Source of the DNA: UBA9554 sp038205135
GTDB taxonomy: Bacteria; Pseudomonadota; Alphaproteobacteria; Rhodobacterales; Rhodobacteraceae
Assembly: GCA_038205135.1 (NCBI GenBank)
Contig: JBBRCF010000017.1
Location: forward strand, 1 to 39,886
Direction: 5' to 3'
DNA length: 39,886 bases
Below are positions 8,820 through 15,741 of this stretch, in pieces. Under the pieces are notes generated by a model. The model was not told the DNA's origin. It saw only the letters and a list, made by a program, of their open reading frames with translations, and did no database searches. Position 1 is the stretch's first letter. Each line of letters opens with the position of its first letter. Position numbers and translations under genes: made by a program.

Positions 8820-10142
8820 ATGCGGGGCCTGATCGCCATCGTCATCTCGATCTGTCTTGCCCTGCCGGCGGCTGCGCAGGGGCTGATCCGCGACGGCGAC
8901 ATCGAACATGCACTGGGGCAGTTGGCGCGGCCGGTTTTGCGCGCGGCGGGCCTGCCGGCGGATCAGATCCGCGTGCTGGTCATTCCGGACAACCGGATGA
9001 ACGCCTTTGTCATCGATCATAATCACATCTTCATCCATTCCGGCCTTTTGCTGCGCCTGACGCGGGCCGAACAGTTGCAGGCGGTGCTGGCACACGAGGC
9101 CGCGCATATCGCCAACGGCCATCTGACACGGCGGCTGGAAAATATCCGCACCGCCAACACGGTGTCGGCCATCGGTGCGGGGCTGGCGCTGGCTGCGGCG
9201 GCTTCGGGGGCCAATCGCGCAGCGGCGGCCGGGGTGGCGCTGGGGGTGCAGTCGTCAGCCGAACGGCGGCTGTTCGGCCATACCCGTGCCGAAGAAAGCG
9301 CAGCCGACGCGTCTGCCCTGCGGTATCTGCGGGCGGCAGGCATCGATCTGGCGGGCTATGTCGAGGTGCTGGCGCTGTTCAAGAATCAGGAATTGCTGAT
9401 GGCCGAACGTGCCGACCCCTATGCCCTTACCCATCCGCTCAGCCGCGACCGGTTGCGCGCGATCGAGGCGCAAGGTGCGACAACCACGCCCGTTCCCGGA
9501 TCGGCCGAAGCGGCTTACTGGTTTACCCGCGCCAAGGCGAAACTGGCGGCGTTCACCCACGCACCGTCGGCCACGCTGCGCGCAACCGGACAGATCCCCG
9601 GCACCGATGACATCACCCTGATGCGGCAGGCGATCGCCTGGCACCGGACGCCGGACGCGGCACGGGCGCGCGCCGCGATTGACCGGGCCATCGCGCTGCG
9701 GCCCAACGACGCCTACCTGTACGACCTGAAAGGCCAGATCCTTCTTGAAGGCCGCGCTGCGGACGCCGCTGTGGCGGCTTTTGGCCGCGCAGCCCAGCTG
9801 GCTCCGCGCGATGCCCAGGTGCTGGCCGGGCTGGGCCGCGCACAACTGGCTGCGGGCGATGCCCGCGCGGCAACGGCGTCGCTGCAACGCGCGCTGGCGC
9901 GCGATGCCAGCAACCCGCCCGCATTGCGCGATCTGGCGACGGCCCATGCGCAACTGAACCGACCGGGTGACGCGGCGCTCGCCACCGCCGAACGCTATCT
10001 GCTGCTGGGGCGTCCGAAAGATGCAAAAATCAATGCCGACCGGGCCTCGGGCCTTTTGCCGCGTGGTTCTGCCGCTTGGCTTCGGGCGCAGGATGCCTTA
10101 GCCGCGGCAGAGCAGGCGTTGAAACGCCAAGCCCGCCGATAA
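8820..10142 (+). CDS. periplasmic M48 metalloprotease with TPR repeats (BepA-like)
   Basis: This 440-residue exported zinc protease resembles E. coli BepA (YfgC), which acts in the periplasm on outer-membrane proteins and assists LptD assembly. The signal peptide covers residues 1-20 (ending AAAQ). The zinc site is HEAAH (92-96), with a third ligand at Glu159 in ESAAD. A helical Ala-rich stretch (112-145) follows the active site. Residues from about 285 to 430 form TPR-like helical repeats. GGAGG at 8810-8814, 5 bases before the ATG, fixes the start and excludes an earlier in-frame ATG. The next two genes encode periplasmic thioredoxin-fold proteins, so the group looks like an envelope-protein folding unit. 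This role is inferred from the family. Confidence 0.88.
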   Translation: MRGLIAIVISICLALPAAAQGLIRDGDIEHALGQLARPVLRAAGLPADQIRVLVIPDNRMNAFVIDHNHIFIHSGLLLRLTRAEQLQAVLAHEAAHIANGHLTRRLENIRTANTVSAIGAGLALAAAASGANRAAAAGVALGVQSSAERRLFGHTRAEESAADASALRYLRAAGIDLAGYVEVLALFKNQELLMAERADPYALTHPLSRDRLRAIEAQGATTTPVPGSAEAAYWFTRAKAKLAAFTHAPSATLRATGQIPGTDDITLMRQAIAWHRTPDAARARAAIDRAIALRPNDAYLYDLKGQILLEGRAADAAVAAFGRAAQLAPRDAQVLAGLGRAQLAAGDARAATASLQRALARDASNPPALRDLATAHAQLNRPGDAALATAERYLLLGRPKDAKINADRASGLLPRGSAAWLRAQDALAAAEQALKRQARR

Positions 10143-10193
10143 CACCGCAAGTGAACCACAAATTGAACCACGAAGTGACCAGGAGATGATCCG

Positions 10194-10952
10194 ATGACCC
10201 GCATATTTGCCGCCGCCTTGGCGCCCCTTTTCCTTGTTTCTGCGCTTGCGGCCCCCGCATGGGCGTTTGACGTGACCCGGATGAACGACGCGGAACGCAC
10301 CGCCTTTCAGGCCGAAGTCCGCAAGTATCTGCTGGAAAACCCGCAGGTCATCATGGAAGCCGTCGCCGCACTGGAAGACCGCCAGGCCGTTGAACAGGCG
10401 CAAGGCGACGCGCAACTGGTGCAGGTCAATGCACAGGACATCTTTCAGGATGCCGGGTCGTGGGCCGGCGGCAATCTGGCGGGTGACCTGACGCTGGTGG
10501 AATTCGTCGATTACCGCTGCGGCTATTGCCGCAAGGCGCATGACGAGGTCGCCGAACTGGTGGCCAAGGATGGCAACATCCGGTTCGTGCTGAAGGAATT
10601 CCCGATTCTGGGCGAAGAATCGATGCTGGCGTCGCGTTTCGCCATCGCGGTGCGCCAGATCGCCGGCGACGACGCCTACAAGGCGATGCATGACACCCTG
10701 ATCGCCCGCAGGGGCCCGATCAGCCCGCAGGCGCTGGCGGGGCTGGCAACCGACGCCGGGCTTGATCCGTTGGCAGTGCTGGCCCGGATGGATGCGCCCG
10801 AAGTATCGGCGGTGATCGCCGCCAACCACGAACTTGCCGGGCGGTTGCAGATCAACGGCACCCCGACGTTCGTTTTGGGCGATCAGATGCTGCGCGGCTA
10901 TGTGCCGTTGGCGGGGATGACGCAGCTGGTGGCCGCCGCACGGGCGAAATGA
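10194..10952 (+). CDS. DsbA-family thiol:disulfide oxidoreductase
   Basis: This exported protein of 252 residues has a thioredoxin fold with a helical insertion. It has a signal peptide (residues 1-24, ending PAWA). An N-terminal helical region (about 28-70) contains RKYLLENPQVIMEAV, as in ScsC/BdbD-type proteins, where it can drive oligomerisation. The redox site is CGYC (Cys109, Cys112), with the cis-proline at 224 in NGTPTFVLG. It probably introduces or repairs disulfides in exported proteins. AGGAG at 10181-10185 lies 8 bases before the ATG. The gene lies 51 bases after the M48 protease gene, and its stop overlaps the next start as ATGA, so the two oxidoreductases are probably translationally coupled. 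Confidence 0.9.
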   Translation: MTRIFAAALAPLFLVSALAAPAWAFDVTRMNDAERTAFQAEVRKYLLENPQVIMEAVAALEDRQAVEQAQGDAQLVQVNAQDIFQDAGSWAGGNLAGDLTLVEFVDYRCGYCRKAHDEVAELVAKDGNIRFVLKEFPILGEESMLASRFAIAVRQIAGDDAYKAMHDTLIARRGPISPQALAGLATDAGLDPLAVLARMDAPEVSAVIAANHELAGRLQINGTPTFVLGDQMLRGYVPLAGMTQLVAAARAK

Positions 10953-11413
10953 AGCGGCTTTGCGTCGGTCTGGCCCTGTGCGCCGCCCCGGCGTGGTCCG
11001 ACGGGCTGGACCTGACACCCGCGGCGCGCGCGGCCTTTGGCACAGAAGTGCGCCGCGCCCTGCTGGCTGATCCGCAGATCATCGCCCGCGCTTTGGCGCC
11101 GCCCGACCCCTATGCGGACGAAAAATCCGCCGATCTGGCGTTGATCGCGGCGCATGGAATGGCGCTGTTCGGGGAATGGCCCGCACCGCGCGCCATCGCG
11201 TTTTTCACCGCGCCGGACTGTGCCGATTGCGCCCGTGCTGCGGTGGAACTTGACACTGCGGCTGCCGGCGCAGGCTGGCGCGTGACGCGCCACGCCGCAG
11301 ACAGCGATCTGGCGCGCAGTCTGGGCGTGCCGGACGTACCGTTTTATGTGCTGCCGGACCTGATGATCCGCGGATGGATGCCGAAACCTGCATTGATGCG
11401 ATACCTGCAATAA
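10949..11413 (+). CDS. small periplasmic thioredoxin-fold protein, reduced DsbA relative
   Basis: This exported protein of 154 residues has a signal peptide (about 1-17), a CADC motif (Cys91, Cys94) and a probable cis-proline at 131 in VPFYVLPD. Its N-terminal region (TPAARAAFGTEVRRALLADP) lines up with that of the DsbA-like protein upstream (NDAERTAFQAEVRKYLLENP). The C-terminal ends also match (MIRGWMP against MLRGYVP). It therefore looks like a diverged copy of its neighbour that has lost most of the helical insertion between the CxxC and the cis-proline. It is coupled to that gene by a 4-base overlap. Whether it is a redox partner, a reductase or a chaperone is not shown by sequence. Confidence 0.8.
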   Translation: MKRLCVGLALCAAPAWSDGLDLTPAARAAFGTEVRRALLADPQIIARALAPPDPYADEKSADLALIAAHGMALFGEWPAPRAIAFFTAPDCADCARAAVELDTAAAGAGWRVTRHAADSDLARSLGVPDVPFYVLPDLMIRGWMPKPALMRYLQ

Positions 11414-11426
11414 CGCAGTCAGACCA

Positions 11427-11882
11427 TTATTTTCGTTCGGTTTTCAATGCCCAGCGACCCGATTCTTCGGACCAGTATTGTGCAGCCACTCCCGCGGCGG
11501 TCAAACCGCGCCACTGATCGCGCGCCAGCGCCAGCCCCGCATCATCGCGGCCATCGAACAGGATGCAGACCCGTTCCAGCGCCAACGCCTCGGGCGCGCT
11601 GACCTCGGCCCCGTCCAGCGTCATAAGGCAAGCCGCGCCGTTCACCGCCGCGCCGGTGGTCAACAGCACCGGCTGCAATGCGTCATGCGGCCCACCCGCC
11701 ATCCCGTGCGGCAGAAAACTGTCGGTCCCGCGCATCCACAGCGCCTGATCCAGCGCGGCCAGCCGCGCCGCATCGGGGGCCCGCACGGCCACGCGCCAAC
11801 CCCGTTCCAGCGATTTTTCCAGCAGCATCGCCAACGTGTCCTCGACGCCCGATTTCATCAGGTGATAGAACAGCGCCGCCAC
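11427..11882 (-). CDS. holC: DNA polymerase III chi subunit
   Basis: Chi is a clamp-loader accessory subunit that links the replicase to SSB-coated DNA. The 151-residue protein is of normal size and shows the HolC pattern: an FYHL start, a helix with LEKSLERGWRVAVRA, then LDQALWMRGTDSFLPHG and the central LLTTG strand, and a C-terminal GLALARDQWRGLTAAG helix. The start is GTG at 11882. The GAGG serving as ribosome binding site overlaps the end of pepA, whose stop lies three bases upstream. pepA followed by holC is a common bacterial arrangement and supports the call. It converges on the mini-DsbA gene with a 13-base gap. Confidence 0.85.
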   Translation of the reverse strand: MAALFYHLMKSGVEDTLAMLLEKSLERGWRVAVRAPDAARLAALDQALWMRGTDSFLPHGMAGGPHDALQPVLLTTGAAVNGAACLMTLDGAEVSAPEALALERVCILFDGRDDAGLALARDQWRGLTAAGVAAQYWSEESGRWALKTERK

Positions 11883-11885
11883 GCC

Positions 11886-13352
11886 TCAGGCCTCGAACAT
11901 GTCGCGGATCAGCCGGTCCAGCGACCGCACACCCCAGCCGGTCGGCCCTTTGGGCGCCAGTGTGGTTTCCGCCACCGGCATCGCCGTGCCGGCAATATCC
12001 AGATGCAGCCAGGGCATGTCCGGCTTGATAAAGCGTTGCAGGAACATGGCGGCCGTGATGGCCCCCGCAAACCGTCCGCCCGAATTCTTGATATCCGCCA
12101 CCCGGCTCTTGATCAGATCGGCGTATCCGTCGCCCAACGGCATCCGCCACGCGCCTTCGCCTTCGGCCTGCGCCGCCTTCAGGAACGCGGTCGCCAGCGC
12201 GTCATCATTCGAAAACACGCCGGCATTGTCATGCCCTAGCGCCACGATGATCGCACCGGTCAGCGTGGCCAGATCGACAACGGCGCGCGGCGCGAACCGG
12301 TCCTGCGCGTACCACAGCACGTCGGCCAGCACCAAACGCCCCTCGGCATCGGTATTCACGATCTCGATCGTGTCGCCCTTCATCGACCGCACGACGTCGC
12401 CCGGCCGCATCGCGGCGCCGGACGGCATGTTTTCAACCAGTCCGACCAAGCCCACAACATGCGCTTTGGCCTGACGCCGCGCCAGCAGGTGCATGACGCC
12501 GGCGACGACGCCGGCACCCCCCATGTCCATCGTCATCTCTTCCATGCCGGCGGCCGGCTTGATCGAAATGCCGCCGCTGTCGAACACGACGCCCTTGCCG
12601 ACCAGCGCCAGCGGCGCGGCATCGCTGCCTTTCCATTGCATCACCACGACCTTGGACGGGCTGTCAGACCCCTGCCCGACCGCCAGCAGCGACCGCATGC
12701 CCAGCCGGTCCAGCGCCTCTTCTTCCAGCACTTCGACGGTGACGCCCAATGATGTCAGTTCGCCCAGACGCCGGGCGAATTCGGTCGTGGTCAGCACATT
12801 GGCGGGTTCTGTGACCAGATCGCGGGTCAGGAACACCGCACTCGCCAGTGCGGCGATATCCGCCAGCGGCGCGGTCAGCGCATCCGGGGTCGCGGTCATC
12901 ACGGTGACGGCGCCGGGAACCTTGGTGTTGCGGTCGCTCTTATGGTCGGAAAATTCATAGCAGCGCAGCGCGAGCCCGCGCAGCAAGGCCGCCAGACGCG
13001 GATGGCCGGCCACCGCCAGCGTCAGGGCCGCCGTGCCCTTGACCTTCGCCAGCGTTGCCCCCGCCCGTTCCGCTTCCGCCGGCGTGGCGCGGCGCGGCAG
13101 GCGCACCACGTCCACCGCCTCGGCCGCCAGTCCGGCGGGCCAGGCCAGGGTCATCGCCTGCCCCGGTTTCAGCTTGGCAAAGGCGTCGGACCCGCGCGCC
13201 CGGGTCAGCGCGCCGCGCGTTGCCCGGTCGATGCGCCGTGCGGGCGCGTCAAGCGGCCCCTCGACGTCCAGCAACACGGCCAGCCGGCCGTGCAGTGTGA
13301 CCAGCGCGGTCAGGTCCAGCGGTTGGGCGGCAATGGCGATCGGGTGGGTCAT
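11886..13352 (-). CDS. pepA: cytosol (leucyl) aminopeptidase, M17
   Basis: This cytoplasmic aminopeptidase removes N-terminal residues from peptides with two metal ions. In some bacteria the family also binds DNA. The 488-residue protein has all metal and catalytic residues of the E. coli enzyme at a constant offset of 17: Lys253 and Asp258 in VGKGVVFDSGG, Lys265, Asp276 in TMDMGG, and Asp335, Glu337 and Arg339 in the NTDAEGRL signature. The N-terminal domain (about 1-170) is poorly conserved, as usual. It forms a transcription unit with holC and is divergent from lptF. The 158-base divergent region holds a 15-bp tandem repeat. Confidence 0.96.
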   Translation of the reverse strand: MTHPIAIAAQPLDLTALVTLHGRLAVLLDVEGPLDAPARRIDRATRGALTRARGSDAFAKLKPGQAMTLAWPAGLAAEAVDVVRLPRRATPAEAERAGATLAKVKGTAALTLAVAGHPRLAALLRGLALRCYEFSDHKSDRNTKVPGAVTVMTATPDALTAPLADIAALASAVFLTRDLVTEPANVLTTTEFARRLGELTSLGVTVEVLEEEALDRLGMRSLLAVGQGSDSPSKVVVMQWKGSDAAPLALVGKGVVFDSGGISIKPAAGMEEMTMDMGGAGVVAGVMHLLARRQAKAHVVGLVGLVENMPSGAAMRPGDVVRSMKGDTIEIVNTDAEGRLVLADVLWYAQDRFAPRAVVDLATLTGAIIVALGHDNAGVFSNDDALATAFLKAAQAEGEGAWRMPLGDGYADLIKSRVADIKNSGGRFAGAITAAMFLQRFIKPDMPWLHLDIAGTAMPVAETTLAPKGPTGWGVRSLDRLIRDMFEA

Positions 13353-13406
13353 GGCGGTTCCTGTTTTTAGCGGCAGTCAACGATTAGCGCGCGCCCCGCC
13401 GCTTGG

Positions 13407-13451
13407 CCAGATCGCAGTTTCCCAGATCGCAGTTTCCCAGATCGCGGTTTA
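13407..13451. repeat. 15-bp tandem repeat, 3 copies, pepA-lptF intergenic region
   Basis: CCAGATCGCAGTTTC occurs at 13407-13421 and 13422-13436 without change. A third copy with two changes lies at 13437-13451. It sits in the divergent region, 55 bases upstream of the pepA start and 60 bases upstream of the lptF start, where promoters or operators for either operon would be expected. Confidence 0.9.
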
Positions 13452-13510
13452 ACCGGGCGCCGACCTGCGATAGTGTCCGGGCGAACGCCTTGCGGCGCGG
13501 GGGGGGACGT

Positions 13511-14647
13511 GTGGCCAGATTCGACCGATACATCCTGGCGCAACTGATGGTGCTGTTCGGGTTTTTCGCATTGGTACTGGTGGCGATTTCCTGGATCAAT
13601 CAGGCGGTACGGCTGTTCGACCAGCTGATCGGCGACGGTCAAAGCGCGGCTATCTTTGCGGAATTCACCGCGCTGACCCTGCCGAACGTGATCCGGCTGG
13701 TGTTGCCGATGGCGGCCTTTGCGGCGGCAGTTTACGTGACCAACCGCCTGACCTCGGAAAGCGAACTGGTCGTGATGCAGGCGACCGGGTTTTCGCCTTG
13801 GCGTCTGGCGCGGCCGGTGCTGTATTTCGGGGTCATCGTCGGCGTGATGATGGCGCTTTTGACGCATGTGCTGGTGCCCGCCTCACTGGGTCAGTTGCGG
13901 CTGCGCGAAGCGGAAATCGCCCAGAACATCACCACGAAACTGCTCAGTCCCGGGGCGTTTCTGCATCCGGCGCCCGGCATCACGTTTTATGTCCGCGACA
14001 TCACGCCCGAAGGCCGGATGGAGGATATATTCCTGTCCGACCGCAGCGATCCCGCCCGTGCCGTGACCTATTCCGCTGCCCGCGCGCATCTGGTGGATGT
14101 TGATGGCGCGCCGCGTCTGGTGATGCTGGACGGCATGGTGCAGGCCTATTCCGCCACGTCAGACCGCCTGAGCGTGACCCATTTCAGCGATTTTTCCTAT
14201 GATATCGGCCGGCTGCTGACCCGGCCGGATGCGCCGGGCCGCGGGCCGCGCTGGATCTCGACACGCGAATTGCTGGCCGATCCCAAAGGCATCGCAGTCG
14301 AGGTCAGGACGACACCGGGCCGGGTGCTGGAAGAGCTGAACATGCGGTTCAACCAGCCGCTGTTTTGCATCGTGGCGGCGATGATCGGCTTTGCCACCTT
14401 GTTGCAGGGCGGGTTTTCGCGGTTCGGCGTCTGGCGGCAGATCGTGGCGGCACTGGTGCTGCTGGCGCTGGTGAAACTGACCGAAGGTCTGGTCAGCGAC
14501 CCGGTGCGCGACGACGCGCGGTTGTGGCCCTTGGTCTATGCGCCGTCGGTGCTGGGCGCGGTGCTGTCGGTCGGGTTGCTGACGCAGGCAGCGCGTGGCG
14601 GGCGACGGCCACGCCCGAGGCGCAGCGCGGCAGGAGCGGCGGCATGA
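13511..14647 (+). CDS. lptF: LPS export ABC transporter permease LptF
   Basis: LptF and LptG form the membrane part of the LptB2FG transporter, which extracts lipopolysaccharide from the inner membrane. The 378-residue product has the YjgP/YjgQ layout: three transmembrane helices at the N-terminus, a periplasmic beta-jellyroll of about 170 residues, and three C-terminal helices. The motif ASWINQAVRLFDQ-type region after the first helix and the conserved NRLTSESELVVMQATGF are characteristic of LptF. The GTG start at 13511 is preferred, with a G-rich GGGGGGA just upstream; an earlier in-frame ATG would add the tandem-repeat region. Its stop overlaps the lptG start as ATGA. Confidence 0.92.
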   Translation: MARFDRYILAQLMVLFGFFALVLVAISWINQAVRLFDQLIGDGQSAAIFAEFTALTLPNVIRLVLPMAAFAAAVYVTNRLTSESELVVMQATGFSPWRLARPVLYFGVIVGVMMALLTHVLVPASLGQLRLREAEIAQNITTKLLSPGAFLHPAPGITFYVRDITPEGRMEDIFLSDRSDPARAVTYSAARAHLVDVDGAPRLVMLDGMVQAYSATSDRLSVTHFSDFSYDIGRLLTRPDAPGRGPRWISTRELLADPKGIAVEVRTTPGRVLEELNMRFNQPLFCIVAAMIGFATLLQGGFSRFGVWRQIVAALVLLALVKLTEGLVSDPVRDDARLWPLVYAPSVLGAVLSVGLLTQAARGGRRPRPRRSAAGAAA

Positions 14648-15741
14648 CCTTGCACCTGTATTTCGCGCGCCGGTTTGCAGTGGTTTTCGGCGGGTTGTTC
14701 GCGGTGTTCCTGCTGTTGATGTCACTGATCGATTTCGTCGAACAGGTGCGCCAGTTCGGCCCCTCTGACGCCGGCATTGCGCAGATCCTGCGCCTGACCG
14801 CGCTGAACGCGCCGCAGGGCATCTACAATATCCTGCCGCTGGTGATGATCCTGTCCACGGTGGCGCTGTTTCTCGCATTGGCGCGATCGTCCGAACTGGT
14901 GGTGGCGCGGGCGGCGGGGCGGGCGGGGTTGCGCACGCTGATGGCCCCCGTTGTGGTGGCTGCCCTGATCGGGGTACTGGCGGTGGCGGTGATGAACCCG
15001 CTGGTGGCGGCGACCACGAAACGCTACGAACGACTGTCCGAGGCGGCGCGCGCCGGCGGGGTCGATGTGCTGTCGGTGTCCCCCGAAGGCCTGTGGCTGC
15101 GACAGGGCGACCCCGAAGGCCAGACGGTGATCCGCGCGACGCGCGCCAACGGCGATGGCACGGTGCTGAACGATGTGACCTTCACGACCTATGCCCCCGA
15201 AGGCGCCCCGATCCGCCGGATCGAGGCAAAGACCGCGACGCTGCGCGACGGCACCTGGGATCTGACGGATGCCAAGACATGGTCACTGGCCCCCGGTGCC
15301 AACCCCGAAGCGACTGCCTTGCGCACCGCGCGCGTCACCGTCGCGTCCAGCCTGACCCGCGACCGTATCCGCGACAGTTTCGGCACCCCGCAGACCATCG
15401 CGATCTGGGACCTGCCCGGCTATATCGCGCAATTGCGCGAGGCGGGGTTTTCCGCCCGCCGCCATGCCGTCTGGTTCCAGATGGAACTGGCGCGGCCGCT
15501 GTTTCTGGTGGCGATGGTGCTGATATCCTCGGCCTTTACCATGCGGCCGGCGCGGTCGGGGCGCACCGGTCTGGCGGTGCTGGCCGCCGTGCTGCTGGGC
15601 TTCACGCTGTATTACATCCGCAGTTTCAGCCAGATCCTTGGTGAAAACGGACAGGTGCCGATCCTGCTGGCTGCGTGGGCCCCACCGGTGGCGTCGGTGC
15701 TGCTGGCGATGGGTCTGCTGTTGCACATGGAGGATGGCTGA
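14644..15741 (+). CDS. lptG: LPS export ABC transporter permease LptG
   Basis: This 365-residue partner of LptF has the same three-helix, jellyroll, three-helix layout. Conserved elements include LLMSLIDFVEQVRQF after the first helix and LARSSELVVARAAGR in the coupling region that contacts LptB. The C-terminal helices include a long hydrophobic VLAAVLLGFTLYYIRSFSQ segment. The start overlaps the lptF stop by 4 bases, and its own stop overlaps the lptD start by one base (TGATG). This implies coupled synthesis of the three proteins. lptB, lptA and lptC are not in the window. Confidence 0.93.
   Translation: MTLHLYFARRFAVVFGGLFAVFLLLMSLIDFVEQVRQFGPSDAGIAQILRLTALNAPQGIYNILPLVMILSTVALFLALARSSELVVARAAGRAGLRTLMAPVVVAALIGVLAVAVMNPLVAATTKRYERLSEAARAGGVDVLSVSPEGLWLRQGDPEGQTVIRATRANGDGTVLNDVTFTTYAPEGAPIRRIEAKTATLRDGTWDLTDAKTWSLAPGANPEATALRTARVTVASSLTRDRIRDSFGTPQTIAIWDLPGYIAQLREAGFSARRHAVWFQMELARPLFLVAMVLISSAFTMRPARSGRTGLAVLAAVLLGFTLYYIRSFSQILGENGQVPILLAAWAPPVASVLLAMGLLLHMEDG

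Noticed and set aside
10141..10193. repeated TGAACCAC between the M48 and DsbA-like genes as an operator
   Set aside because: Two 8-bp copies 13 bases apart in a 51-base intra-operon gap are weak evidence, and no promoter elements accompany them.
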